From positions 4,163 to 68,162 of the forward strand of contig JAGRNR010000013.1 of assembly GCA_020440645.1 (NCBI GenBank): 64,000 nucleotides of DNA, written 5' to 3'. Positions 8,304 through 16,731 of the stretch are shown piece by piece; the stretch's first letter is position 1, and each line of letters begins with the position of its first letter. This stretch comes from JAHEFU01 sp020440645. GTDB taxonomy: Bacteria > 4484-113 > JAFGCY01. The notes beneath the pieces were generated by a model, which saw only the letters and a program-made list of their open reading frames with translations, did not search any database and was not told the DNA's origin. Both the position numbers and the translations under genes were made by a program.

Positions 8304-10979
8304 TCAGGGAAGTCCGGCGGGGTTTTCATCTGACGGCCCGGAAAGCTCGGACTGCAGCTGATCGCAGGCCAGCAGCAGGCTGTCCAGGGAGCATTCCAGC
8401 AGCAGGTGCTCAAACATGAGGCCATTCACCAAGATCCGCCCGGAGCTCCAGCCAAGTTCCACCGCTCCGTCTGGTACGGATGGCAGGCGCAGCACCTCAT
8501 TCAATGCATGTTGCGGATCCAGCAGCAACAGTTCACCCTGGTCGTTGTCAACCAGAAGGTACTTGCCGGATGGACTGAAGCAGAACGGCAAGCGGCTGGA
8601 GCTGTGATCCAGACGAAGCACGCTCAGCAATTCAGGCTCAGCCGAGATGCGCCAGCAGGCCAGGCCATATGCGGTTTCGGCTGCCAGCAGCTTTCCATCC
8701 GCGCTGAAGCGCGGGCCATTAATCTCATCACCGGCTTGCAGGCGAAACTCCTCGCTGAATCCATGCCTGGCGTCCAGCATTGAAATGGCATCCTCCGCGC
8801 TGCTGAGCAGCAGCCAGCGGGAATCAGGGCTCCAGCAGAACTGGTTTGGACTGCCTTTGGAGAAGTCCGCACTGTAAATCCTCTGTGCATCGCCAGAATT
8901 GAACACCGTCAGCCACCCGTCACCATCCAGAGTGGCAATCAAATCGCCTTCCGGACTCCAGTCGATTGTGTCAGGCAAAACATCCAGCGGCCCGAGCCGG
9001 AGCCGTTCGCTGAATCCGTCCGCAACATCCCGGATCAGCAGGGTGTAGTCCTCGCCACTTGTCAGGAGGAATCGGCCATCCGGACTGAAGCGGTACAGCT
9101 CCAGCCTGCCCTGATGGCCGCGAAGTGTGTACGCCTCCTTGAATCCATCAGCGGCATCACTGATGCGCAGGCTGCCATCCTGGCTGGCCGTTGCCAGCCA
9201 ACGCGAATCCGGGCTCCACTGCAGGCCGGCGGGATATACCGTTCCCCACTCAAAAGTGGCTGCTTCAGCATAGTTGGCACTGCAGTCCAGCAGCCGGACC
9301 GTATCAATCCCATCCGCACGGGCCAGCCAGCGTCCATCGGGGCTGGCAAGTTCCTGCGGGATATTCACATCCGGATTGGCAATCCGCAAGCCGAGATCCC
9401 TGTCCTGCGCATTTTGCAGCAGTGCCGCCAGGACCCTCAGCCGGGCCAGTTCCGCTTCAGCCTCAGGCAGCTCACTGCTGCCCAGCAGCACCCTGCGGCA
9501 CAGCTCTGCCAGCTCGCGGCCGTCCATATCCATGGGATCAGCAGCTTGCAGGCGCAGCAGATTATTGGCAATAGTCAAGGACTCCAATGTAGCACTGGAA
9601 ATTCCGCCATCGGCAATCTCAATGTTTCCAGATTTCCGTAGGGTCAGCGGCCCGGCGAAGTCAAGTATGTAGAGTGCACCGACACCATCTGTCGTAGCCA
9701 GCTGGCGGGAATCAGTGCTCCAGGCAATCTGTTTCGGCTCCAAAATCGGAACAGTGCGGATCATAGTGCCACCATCAGCATCGGCAACATCCAGCAGGCC
9801 AAGCTCACCTTCAGAAGATCCAAATGCCAGCCGGCTGCCATCCGGGCTGTACTGCAGTGCCAGCATGAAGCTGCAGCTGTAGTCATGCTCGCGCCACACA
9901 GACCAGTAATTGCCATTGTTCTGCCAGCGCTTCAGTTTCCCATCCCAGCCGAAGGTGCAGAACTCCGAACCTGTCGGATTCCAGGCCAGGGCGAATACAG
10001 CATCAGAGTGCCCATCCACCCTGTCCAGCATTGCGAATCCCTGGATGGAATCCCAGCTTGTTGCGCAACCATCGGCATCCACTGAAACCATGACAGCGCT
10101 TTCGGGTGACCAGGCCGTTCCTGTGATTGTGCTCGTTGGCAACTGTTCCAGCTGCTGCTCCCGGAAATTCTCACGTGCGTTCCAGACCTGGATCAGGCCA
10201 TCCTTTCCACCAGCACAGATCCATGCGCCGTCGGGACTCCAGCTGAGGCTGTAGCTGCTGCCTCCGGCAAGCAGTCGATCGCATAGGCTGCTGAAGTCTC
10301 CGGTTTCAAGAATCCGCATCAATCCGGAGCGGCTGGTCAGCGCGATATAGCGACCGTCGGGGCTCCAGAGGGTGCGATGCAGCAGATCGCCGTCAAGCTC
10401 TATCCTGTGGCGGACCGGAAAGCCCGGCTCCACTGAGCGTATGATCGCTGTGCCGTCAAAGCTGCCGCTGGCAAGCAAGCTGCCATCGGGGCTGAATGCC
10501 ACTTCGGTCAGCTCCCTGTCGTGGCCCACAAGGCGATCAGTCAGCTTGAATCCCTGCTTCCGGGAGTAGATGCGCAGCAGGCCGTCATCACAGGCAGCTG
10601 CCAGCAGCTTGCCATCCGGGCTCCAGTCCAGGCTGGTCACATCATCAGCTTCCTGAAGCAGTGAAGCCGGCTGCAGCTCGCGGTTGAGCGCAGCAAACAC
10701 CCGCAGTTCGGCATCCCGCCGGACCGCCTCGTCCATCTCACTGCAAAGCTCCAGTGCCTGCGTTGCCAGCGTGGCCAGTTCGCCGCGGTTCAGGGCATCC
10801 GGCCTGAACTGGTCAAGCTGCAGCAGCAGCTTATCAAGCTGGATGCATTCGCCAGGCTCCGATAGGGTATCCGCCTGGGCATGCACATTGCCGGTCAGCA
10901 TCGTTGCCAGCATGAGAAAACACAGGATTACCGGCAGCCTTGCCGTGCGGTCCATGCAGTTTGTCCACCACCCAGTCAT
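8304..10979 (-). CDS. Secreted WD40-repeat double beta-propeller protein
   Basis: About 891 residues. The body is built of many repeats of the form LAWSPDGRWLA...SDGSLRI.D (for example FSPDGSLLASGSFDGTAIIR), split into two sets by a helical segment around residues 465-540, so two seven-bladed propellers are likely. I chose the ATG at 10979, which has AGGGGAC just upstream; the longer reading from 11066 would run back through the terminator of the neighbouring gene. From this start the N-terminus carries a hydrophobic signal (LPVILCFLMLATML) ending in AQA, so the protein is probably exported. No catalytic motif seen; a scaffold or binding role is inference. Followed by lexA. Confidence 0.8.
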   Translation of the reverse strand: MTGWWTNCMDRTARLPVILCFLMLATMLTGNVHAQADTLSEPGECIQLDKLLLQLDQFRPDALNRGELATLATQALELCSEMDEAVRRDAELRVFAALNRELQPASLLQEADDVTSLDWSPDGKLLAAACDDGLLRIYSRKQGFKLTDRLVGHDRELTEVAFSPDGSLLASGSFDGTAIIRSVEPGFPVRHRIELDGDLLHRTLWSPDGRYIALTSRSGLMRILETGDFSSLCDRLLAGGSSYSLSWSPDGAWICAGGKDGLIQVWNARENFREQQLEQLPTSTITGTAWSPESAVMVSVDADGCATSWDSIQGFAMLDRVDGHSDAVFALAWNPTGSEFCTFGWDGKLKRWQNNGNYWSVWREHDYSCSFMLALQYSPDGSRLAFGSSEGELGLLDVADADGGTMIRTVPILEPKQIAWSTDSRQLATTDGVGALYILDFAGPLTLRKSGNIEIADGGISSATLESLTIANNLLRLQAADPMDMDGRELAELCRRVLLGSSELPEAEAELARLRVLAALLQNAQDRDLGLRIANPDVNIPQELASPDGRWLARADGIDTVRLLDCSANYAEAATFEWGTVYPAGLQWSPDSRWLATASQDGSLRISDAADGFKEAYTLRGHQGRLELYRFSPDGRFLLTSGEDYTLLIRDVADGFSERLRLGPLDVLPDTIDWSPEGDLIATLDGDGWLTVFNSGDAQRIYSADFSKGSPNQFCWSPDSRWLLLSSAEDAISMLDARHGFSEEFRLQAGDEINGPRFSADGKLLAAETAYGLACWRISAEPELLSVLRLDHSSSRLPFCFSPSGKYLLVDNDQGELLLLDPQHALNEVLRLPSVPDGAVELGWSSGRILVNGLMFEHLLLECSLDSLLLACDQLQSELSGPSDENPAGLP

Positions 10980-11011
10980 CTGTCCCCTGAGCATAGCCGA
11001 TTGCCGTGCCC

Positions 11012-11055
11012 GCAGAAAACAAAAAGGGCAGCCCCCATCTTTCAGGGAGCTGCCC
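11012..11055 (-). terminator. Terminator of BsuPI-like lipoprotein 2
   Basis: GGGCAGC/GCTGCCC stem around a 16-nt loop, followed on the minus strand by TTTTTGTTTT, 45 bp past the stop codon. Confidence 0.8.
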
Positions 11056-11099
11056 GGTTCCTCCAACCTTTCCTGTGGGCTGGCTATTGGGGAGCAGGC

Positions 11100-11771
11100 C
11101 TACTGACCGTTCATCCAGGCAATGGCCTTCATCGTCGAGGGGTGGGAGCTGCTCACGTGGCGGGCTTCCACATCCACGATGCCGTAGAGCTTGTTGCCAT
11201 GGCTGTCGCGTCCGTCCCAGAGCCTGGTGTACTCGATGGTCTGGTAAGGGGCCAGGCCGCGGAACTCGGGGAACCAGGCGATCTTGTTGTCACGAAGCAC
11301 CTTCTTCAGCTGGCCGTTCTGCGAGATGCTGAACTGGTAGTGGCGGTCCTTGTCGTAGATCAGCAGCTTCGTCTGGGCGGAGTTGTTGGTGGCCTTCAGC
11401 ACGAACTTGTAGTTGCCCATGCCGTCAGTCCAGAGCTGGAAGAGCATGTCCACGCCGTTGACGTAGTCAGCACCGGCGGTGGCGACGTACCAGACTCCGC
11501 TGGTGCCGCGCTCGATGTCGCCCTCAGCCGCATCCGGGATCGCCTCGCTGTCGGCGACGATGTCCGCGGCGTTGCTGACCTCGGAGTTCATATCGGCGAT
11601 CTCCTCAACCGGAGCCTCGATGTCAACCACGGGGGAGGCTGCCTGCTCGGCGGCGCCATCCAGGTCGGCCATGGCGGAAGTACCACCACCGCAGGAGGCC
11701 AGCAGGCCCAGGGCAAGCAGTACGATCACTGCCAGGATGTTCCTCATTGCGTTGTTCTTCACTGCATTCAT
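11100..11771 (-). CDS. BsuPI-like lipoprotein 2
   Basis: A 223-residue lipoprotein with lipobox LLASC (C27), an acidic Asp/Glu/Ala-rich linker to about residue 90, then the same domain as lipoprotein 1: WYVATAGADYVNGVDMLFQL, TNNSAQTKLLIY, a LAPYQTIEY core and WDGRDSHGN. ATG at 11771 with GAGGTGATGAC before it. Its leader shares with lipoprotein 1 a block of about 90 nt, including a foldable RNA with compensatory changes, so the two are probably co-regulated even though 4 kb apart. Envelope location is predicted; molecular function unknown. Confidence 0.8.
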   Translation of the reverse strand: MNAVKNNAMRNILAVIVLLALGLLASCGGGTSAMADLDGAAEQAASPVVDIEAPVEEIADMNSEVSNAADIVADSEAIPDAAEGDIERGTSGVWYVATAGADYVNGVDMLFQLWTDGMGNYKFVLKATNNSAQTKLLIYDKDRHYQFSISQNGQLKKVLRDNKIAWFPEFRGLAPYQTIEYTRLWDGRDSHGNKLYGIVDVEARHVSSSHPSTMKAIAWMNGQ

Positions 11772-11801
11772 GTCATCACCTCATTGCTTGAAAATACTTT
11801 T

Positions 11802-11838
11802 CGGTCCGGTCGGAGTTCCTGCTCCCTTTGCCAAACCG
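11802..11838 (-). ncRNA. Conserved structured leader RNA, copy 2
   Basis: Minus strand: outer helix CGGTTTGG/CCGGACCG, inner helix GGAG/CTCC, loop CAGGAA. Relative to copy 1 at 6966-7001 the 3' strand of the outer helix differs but pairing is kept. Confidence 0.55.
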
Positions 11839-11894
11839 CTTGTAATTCCCAGGCCCGGAGGATCGTAAACAGATATTTCGAAAAAATTCGATAA
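11839..11894 (-). promoter_or_regulatory. Conserved upstream block with paired TTCGA, copy 2
   Basis: TTCGAA-4 nt-TTCGAT (11877-11892), then ATCTGTTTA and GGGAATTACA in the same order as copy 1. It sits in the divergent gap with the beta-propeller gene at 11941. Confidence 0.5.
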
Positions 11895-11929
11895 TTCGTG
11901 ATAATTCACACCTGAAGCGCTCTTGAGGA

Positions 11930-11935
11930 TAGAAT
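11930..11935 (+). promoter_or_regulatory. -10 box of near-leaderless beta-propeller gene
   Basis: TAGAAT, 5 nt before the ATG at 11941; no Shine-Dalgarno. Confidence 0.5.
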
Positions 11936-11940
11936 CAGCT

Positions 11941-13080
11941 ATGGCTAAGTGGGGACTTAAGCACAGGCTGGCACTGGCTGCGGCAGTATTTGTACTGCTG
12001 GGGCTGGCTGGCCTGCAGGCTTTCGCCTGGCGGCTGGTGCGCAACCCACCCGGCACCGTTTACAGCCTGCGGATGGCCTGCGGCTCCTGGCCCTACCAGC
12101 AGATTCCGCAGGATGGACAGGGGCGGATCCTGCTACCGCAGCAGCAGAACCTGACCCTGGTTGATGAGGATCTGGGAGCTTCCGTAACATTGGCTGGCGT
12201 CTTCTACTCGATGGATAACCAGCCATTCAACCTCAGCCCGACTGGCACTGCATACGGGTACGAGCGGGATGATGGCATCTGCCGCTACGACAGCACGGGC
12301 CGGCAGGTCTGGAGTTTCAACCCTGCGGATGTGTACTGGGTCCGCTCCATGGAAGCGCTGGATCATGGTGCCGTCATGGTTGATACCAGCAGCCGTCTGC
12401 TGCGCCTGGATGGGTCAGGCAACCTCCTATGGTGGTACAAGGCCGGGGAGTACCATCCAAGCAAATGCGGTTTCCATGAAGAGTACCTGCGCATGGCCAT
12501 TGGGCCCGATGATGTGGTTGCCTACGATACTTCCGGTGTCTTAGAAGTGGATGTTGCCGTGGTGGATGCAGATGGCCAGCAACGCTGGGTGCTGAATGAC
12601 GACGATGCGTACTACCAGCTGATCAGCCAGGGCCGGGTTGGCAACAGCTTGTTCATAAGCTGGCACGATCACAGGACTGATGATAACCGCATGTATTGCT
12701 ATGACTGGAAAGGTGGGCAGATAGCGAGTCATCCAATCGAGATTCGCGATGATGACCCGGTGGCATCCAGCCCGGGCACATTCAGTGTGGCAAACCGGGA
12801 GAATCTTTACGTATTCGACGAGTCCGGCCAGCTGAAATGGCAGTCCGCCGGGGAGGGCTACGTTTCGGCCGCACTGCATTTGCCGGACGGCCGTTATCTG
12901 GCGGTGCGGGACTCACAGTCGCACCGGCCGGAGATCCAGCTGTTCAATGCGGATGGCCAGCCGGGGCGCAGTACTCTCTTGCCGACAAGCATTACCATGG
13001 TGCCGCTGCTGCATGACAATGGGCTGGTGTACCTGGCGCTTCGGGACCGGATTGTGGCGATTGACCCTGCCAGGTTATGA
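11941..13080 (+). CDS. Membrane-anchored PQQ-like beta-propeller protein
   Basis: A 379-residue protein with one N-terminal membrane segment (about residues 9-28, RLALAAAVFVLLGLAGLQAF) and an extracytoplasmic body of repeats such as GICRYDSTGRQVWSF, LLRLDGSGNLLWWY and LYVFDESGQLKWQS. The pattern D..G...W every 35-50 residues is typical of PQQ-like or outer-membrane-assembly-type propellers. I chose the ATG at 11941 because TAGAAT is 5 nt upstream and no Shine-Dalgarno exists; an upstream TTG is in frame but overlaps the -10. Divergent from BsuPI-like lipoprotein 2. No enzyme active site can be identified. Confidence 0.75.
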   Translation: MAKWGLKHRLALAAAVFVLLGLAGLQAFAWRLVRNPPGTVYSLRMACGSWPYQQIPQDGQGRILLPQQQNLTLVDEDLGASVTLAGVFYSMDNQPFNLSPTGTAYGYERDDGICRYDSTGRQVWSFNPADVYWVRSMEALDHGAVMVDTSSRLLRLDGSGNLLWWYKAGEYHPSKCGFHEEYLRMAIGPDDVVAYDTSGVLEVDVAVVDADGQQRWVLNDDDAYYQLISQGRVGNSLFISWHDHRTDDNRMYCYDWKGGQIASHPIEIRDDDPVASSPGTFSVANRENLYVFDESGQLKWQSAGEGYVSAALHLPDGRYLAVRDSQSHRPEIQLFNADGQPGRSTLLPTSITMVPLLHDNGLVYLALRDRIVAIDPARL

Positions 13081-13468
13081 GCTGAGGTGGAAGGAGTAAC
13101 TTCAGCGCAATCAGCGAGAGGCTTAGCCTTGAGCTGTATTGCAGACCGCCGAGTGCTCGCACGAGGCGGCAGAAAAAACAAAACCCCGGGTATCAGGTGA
13201 CTGCCGGCGCCGTAATCATCCACTTAGCGCTGCTACCTTCCGATCCTGACGCAGTTCATAGCGATCACCCGCAACAGGCCCGATACCACGGAGCTAGATA
13301 TTTTACCGCAGACAATCAAGTTGTAAAGGGCAATCTTCACACTTGCGAAAATGCTTTTGACTTATCCAAAATGCATCAACAAGCCATATATAAAAGGTAT
13401 GGCCGGCCCCACTGTAAGGCAGGACCGGCCATGGCGTTGAGACCAGGTTGGAAGTGGCGCGTGGGGCT
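13081..13468. other. 388-bp gene-free region
   Basis: Contains a copy of the GAGTGCTCGCACGAG hairpin motif (13150-13164, flanked by CCGCC/GGCGG) and the ATGGCCGG/CCGGCCAT terminator at 13399-13432. AT-rich around 13300-13395. No gene seen. Confidence 0.6.
13390..13432 (-). terminator. Terminator of the secreted protein at 13469
   Basis: ATGGCCGG-18 nt-CCGGCCAT, followed on the minus strand by ACCTTTTATAT, 37 bp past the stop codon. Confidence 0.6.
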
Positions 13469-14389
13469 TCAGGCGCTGTCGCGGATCAGGAATTCGCGGA
13501 ACCAGCCGATCTGCTCCGGCGTGGCCGGGTCAGCCGCCAGCTGCGGGGCGAATTCCAGCACGAGCGCCGTCATCAGCATGAAGTCCGACTTGCTGATCCC
13601 GACCGCACCGGGCAGCTCGAAGCTGTCCCAGCCCTGCTTGGAGAAGTAGCGCTCATCGCTTTGCATGCCGGCCTGGTGGATGAACTCCTGCACCAGCACG
13701 TCGCGCACCTTGGGCTTGAGGAACACGCCGTCGGTGCTCTTGAAGGCGTGGATCCAGTTGTCGATCTCGCGGTAGGGTTCGTCCTTTGTCTGCAGCGGCT
13801 TGACCAGCCGGTTGTGCAGCTCATCCGCGGACTCGCTGTCCAGCCGCTTCCAGTCATCGGCGTAGGTGAGCATCACGGCTCCCAGCCAGGCGCGCAGCTC
13901 CGGGTCGCTGCTGAGTACGAACCATTCGGCATCGTAGCAGCACCAGAAGCCGTACAGTGCGGCGATGTCAGGCTCCATTTTGAGGCTGCCGTCGATCACG
14001 CCGTTCATGTAGCGGCTCTTGGCCAGCCGAGTCGGCTGGTTGTCGCGGTAGCCATCGAGGTACCACTGCGGGATCGGCAGCTCCGCCATCATGTTGCTCA
14101 TCACCGCCACTTCGGGCAGTGCGCTGAGCTGCGCCTGGATCATCCCGATCGCCTCGCCGTTGGAGACGGAATCACCGATCGCCTGGCCGCTGAGCCGCTC
14201 GAGCGCGGGTGCGACCCAGCTTGCATCGTGCTTCTGGTCGAAGTAGGGCTGCCCCGGGGCCAGGTCGGATCCGGCAATCGTGCCGCTGATGTGGTCATAG
14301 ATCCCCTCCGCGCTGGCGGCGGCGGGGAGCATGATGGACACTGCCAGCAGCATGGCCGGCAGCATGGTCTTTCCAGTGGTTCTGATCAT
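13469..14389 (-). CDS. Secreted protein of unknown function
   Basis: A 306-residue protein with a standard signal peptide (MIRTTGKTMLPAMLLAVSIM, cleavage after ASA near residue 27). The mature part is mostly helical, with many aromatic residues and a conserved-looking YGFWCCYDAEWF segment. No known family recognised. The ATG has a strong GGGAGGAG site. It lies downstream of, and on the same strand as, the cytochrome c gene, but a strong hairpin separates the two, so they may be separate units. A small-molecule or redox partner of the cytochrome is possible but not shown. Confidence 0.75.
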   Translation of the reverse strand: MIRTTGKTMLPAMLLAVSIMLPAAASAEGIYDHISGTIAGSDLAPGQPYFDQKHDASWVAPALERLSGQAIGDSVSNGEAIGMIQAQLSALPEVAVMSNMMAELPIPQWYLDGYRDNQPTRLAKSRYMNGVIDGSLKMEPDIAALYGFWCCYDAEWFVLSSDPELRAWLGAVMLTYADDWKRLDSESADELHNRLVKPLQTKDEPYREIDNWIHAFKSTDGVFLKPKVRDVLVQEFIHQAGMQSDERYFSKQGWDSFELPGAVGISKSDFMLMTALVLEFAPQLAADPATPEQIGWFREFLIRDSA

Positions 14390-14471
14390 GGTTCTCCTCC
14401 CACACTCATGATTTCCTGGTGCTGTATCAGACCGGGAAATCAGCGATGGCGTTCCAAGCGCCGGATAGAGC

Positions 14472-14498
14472 GAAGGCCCGGGCAGTACCCGGGCCTTC
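14472..14498 (-). terminator. Hairpin after the cytochrome c gene
   Basis: GAAGGCCCGGG-cagta-CCCGGGCCTTC, a perfect 11-bp stem 36 bp past the stop codon. No T-run. Confidence 0.6.
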
Positions 14499-14533
14499 CA
14501 GTGAATCGCAGTTTCTGAGACGTAGCTGATGCG

Positions 14534-15550
14534 CTAAACGTTCTCGGCAATGTAGTGTGCCACATCAACGACATCCTGGTCGGAGAGGATGTCGGAAGCG
14601 TAATGCGGCATTGCATTCTCCTCGAACACGCTGTCCTCGTCGTGGTCCCCGCCCTCCTCGTGCCCTCCGCAGGGATTTTCACCACAGGGATTCTCGTCCT
14701 GGGCCCAGGCGGTGTCGATGCCGAGCATCCAGGCCACGGCGCGGTCCAGGTCATGGCTCGGCACGGCGGCGGAGTAGACGGCATCCTCATAGGCGCCGTA
14801 CCAGTCCTTCTGCTTGCGGATCTTGGCCATGATCTGCATCGGGTTGAGCCACTCACTGGCGCCATGCAGCTCCTCGAGGCCCTCGATGTCTCCTTCATGG
14901 CAGCGCTCGCAGGAATGCTCGTAGATGCGCTCGCCGTTCTCCATGTTCGGGGTCAGGCCGGCGACCGGCATGCTGCGGTTGATGTCCAGCACGAAGGGCG
15001 CGGCATCCCAGGCGGTCTCATCGGCAATGCTTTCGAGGTAGGCGGTCAGGGCCTCGCCATCGCTGCCCTCGATCAGCTGCTCCTTGTGCGCCATGTAGGG
15101 CGCGCCGACACAGAAGTTGGCGGCATCCAGCAGGGTCGCGGCCTTGCCGGCGCCGGCATCCAGCGAGGCCTGGTCGACATGCTTCCAGCTGCCACGCGGG
15201 GCTGCGCCATAGGCAGTGTGCGCGATCAGCCGTGCTTCCTTCTCATCGTCGGGGCTGGCGGCATGGCAATGTGCGCAGGTCAGGCCGGTGTTGCTGTACT
15301 CGGTGCCGCGGAAGATCGCCTCTCCGCGGGCCACAAGCTCTGTCCCGCTCAGTGCTCCACCCGCATCGGCGCTGCCATCCGTATCGGCTGCACCGCCGCT
15401 GTCATCTGAATTGTCACTGGTATTGGTATCGCTGCTGGAAGTGCCGCCGCTGGATCCACCGCTGTCCGCGTTGTCGCCACCCCCACCTCCGGGGCAGCCG
15501 CACAGCATCAGCAGTCCAAGCACGAGGCTGGCTATCAGGGCCTTGTTCAT
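14534..15550 (-). CDS. Dihaem cytochrome c lipoprotein
   Basis: A 338-residue electron-transfer lipoprotein. The lipobox ends at C19 (LCGC), followed by a Gly/Ser/Asp spacer to about residue 68 that would hold the domain off the membrane. Two CxxCH haem-c sites: C92-A-H-C95-H96 and C214-E-R-C217-H218. The segment MPHYASDILSDQD near residue 314 supplies a methionine ligand in the class I cytochrome style. A CGENPCGG stretch near 289-296 adds a cysteine pair. The start ATG follows GGAGGACAAACA. Haem attachment and export would happen outside the cytoplasmic membrane. Its redox partner is not in the window. Confidence 0.9.
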   Translation of the reverse strand: MNKALIASLVLGLLMLCGCPGGGGGDNADSGGSSGGTSSSDTNTSDNSDDSGGAADTDGSADAGGALSGTELVARGEAIFRGTEYSNTGLTCAHCHAASPDDEKEARLIAHTAYGAAPRGSWKHVDQASLDAGAGKAATLLDAANFCVGAPYMAHKEQLIEGSDGEALTAYLESIADETAWDAAPFVLDINRSMPVAGLTPNMENGERIYEHSCERCHEGDIEGLEELHGASEWLNPMQIMAKIRKQKDWYGAYEDAVYSAAVPSHDLDRAVAWMLGIDTAWAQDENPCGENPCGGHEEGGDHDEDSVFEENAMPHYASDILSDQDVVDVAHYIAENV

Positions 15551-15623
15551 TGTTTGTCCTCCATCTCTCGCATTACTCTGGTTATATCAATTCTTAACCG
15601 AAACCCGCTCAAATGCAATAAGT

Positions 15624-15629
15624 TATTCT
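15624..15629 (+). promoter_or_regulatory. -10 box of leaderless VOC gene
   Basis: TATTCT, exactly 6 nt before the GTG at 15636. Confidence 0.4.
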
Positions 15630-15635
15630 CATCAA

Positions 15636-16013
15636 GTGAAGCTTGTGACCGACGAATTCCTGTTCTTCAGCCTCGACCTGTCCGGATCCCGCGACTTCTA
15701 CACGAAGCTGCTAGGCTACAGCGTGCTGGCCGATGAGGACTGGGGATTTAGCATGCTGGCGCTGCCGGACGGTGCACGGATCGGGCTGATGCATCCGCGC
15801 AACTGGGCCGGCTGGCAGGAAGGGGATGCACTGCCGGAGCCGGTGCTCTGCCTGCGCACGGATGAGCTCGATTCAGCAATGGCCGAACTGAAGGCCGGTG
15901 GAGCAACATGCGGCGAAGCGGATGGCGAGCGTGGCAAGGCGCGGGGCTGCCGCATCGCCGACCCCAATGGACGCACGCTCTACCTGTTTGAGGACCCGGC
16001 CGAGCCAGTGTAA
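15636..16013 (+). CDS. VOC (glyoxalase/bleomycin-resistance) family protein
   Basis: A 125-residue single-module VOC protein, a fold of paired beta-alpha-beta-beta-beta units that binds a metal or small ligand. The start FFSLDLSGSRDFYTKLLGYSV and the end GCRIADPNGRTLYLFE are typical. The long open frame extends 5' through the cytochrome gene on the other strand, so a later start is needed; the GTG at 15636 lies 6 nt after TATTCT, matching the leaderless pattern, with a second GTG at 15645. Substrate unknown; the clear histidine ligands of true glyoxalase I are not obvious. Confidence 0.8.
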   Translation: MKLVTDEFLFFSLDLSGSRDFYTKLLGYSVLADEDWGFSMLALPDGARIGLMHPRNWAGWQEGDALPEPVLCLRTDELDSAMAELKAGGATCGEADGERGKARGCRIADPNGRTLYLFEDPAEPV

Positions 16014-16063
16014 TGCCGGGCTGAGGATTGCCAACGGGCTGAGGGGCGGCATTCATTTGATGC

Positions 16064-16069
16064 TAGAAT
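16064..16069 (+). promoter_or_regulatory. Extended -10 of the DUF488 gene
   Basis: TGC-TAGAAT, 9 nt before the ATG, which implies a leader of about 3 nt. Confidence 0.5.
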
Positions 16070-16078
16070 CAAAGCCGG

Positions 16079-16546
16079 ATGCCGCAGTACAGCGTCTATA
16101 CGGTTGGCCACGGGAGCGAGGACTGGGACAGCTTCGCCCGCCGCCTGTCCGGCCATAACATCGAAGTGCTGATGGACGTGCGTGCCTGGCCCTACGTGGA
16201 TGCCAGCTGGTTCAACCGCGACCGCCTCGAACACAACACCCGCAAGAAGGGTTGGGAGTACCTCTGGCTCGGTGCCAAGCTTGGTGCGCTGACCGAGGAC
16301 GGCCGGCTGGACTACCTCGCCAAGGAGCGCGAGAAGCGCTACCAGGACGGCATCGTCGAGCTGATGAACATGGCCGCCGAGCGCAATGTGTGCATCCTCT
16401 CAAGCCAGCTTGACCCGATGGAGAGCCACCGCCACCACCTCGTGGCCCAAACCCTGATGCGCCATGACATCGGCGTGAAGCACATCCTCGGCGACGGCGA
16501 ACTTATGCCGGCGCAAGCCGACCTGTTCCACGGCCTGCCGGGCTAG
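16079..16546 (+). CDS. DUF488 family protein
   Basis: A 155-residue DUF488 protein: N-terminal YSVYTVGHGSEDWDSFARRL, then IEVLMDVRAWPY and GWEYLWLGAKLGAL, the conserved blocks of this family. In the middle, VCILSSQLDPMESHRHHLVA keeps the usual C/S..P..CHR-like segment, here with SQLDPMESHRHH. Members are small cytosolic proteins of uncertain function, sometimes linked to nucleic acid or stress responses. ATG at 16079 with no Shine-Dalgarno and an extended -10 (TGC-TAGAAT) 9 nt upstream, so the leader is nearly absent. Confidence 0.85.
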   Translation: MPQYSVYTVGHGSEDWDSFARRLSGHNIEVLMDVRAWPYVDASWFNRDRLEHNTRKKGWEYLWLGAKLGALTEDGRLDYLAKEREKRYQDGIVELMNMAAERNVCILSSQLDPMESHRHHLVAQTLMRHDIGVKHILGDGELMPAQADLFHGLPG

Positions 16547-16550
16547 GAGG

Positions 16551-16620
16551 CCTGACGCAAGTCAGGCGATGGAACTGCGGCGCGAGCCGCATAACGATAA
16601 AACGAACCCGTGCTGACAAC
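16551..16620. other. Cluster of three small hairpins
   Basis: GCCTGAC-gcaa-GTCAGGC (16551-16568), then GCGGC-gcga-GCCGC, then GAACC...GGTTC, directly after the DUF488 gene. No T-run; possible transcript 3' end. Confidence 0.4.
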
Positions 16621-16675
16621 GCATCAGGTTCGCCGCGCTCAGGAGACATCGAGACTGTAGTTACAGTTTTATAAA

Positions 16676-16711
16676 CCACAGAGGACACAGAGAGCACAGA
16701 GGAAAGCAGAA
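16676..16711 (+). repeat. Nonamer repeat (CACAGAG type), single arm
   Basis: Four 9-bp units, CCACAGAGG, ACACAGAGA, GCACAGAGG, AAAGCAGAA. Same family as both arms of the element at 28799-28983. Confidence 0.7.
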
Positions 16712-16731
16712 TTCTACAACAGCAATCTTCC

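Noticed and set aside
10980..11066. N-terminal extension of the WD40 protein
   Set aside because: It would include the terminator of the neighbouring lipoprotein gene; the ATG at 10979 has a Shine-Dalgarno and signal peptide.
13448..14518. Long plus-strand ORF of 356 codons
   Set aside because: It is antisense to the secreted protein gene at 13469-14389, which has a signal peptide and Shine-Dalgarno; the plus frame is compositional shadow.
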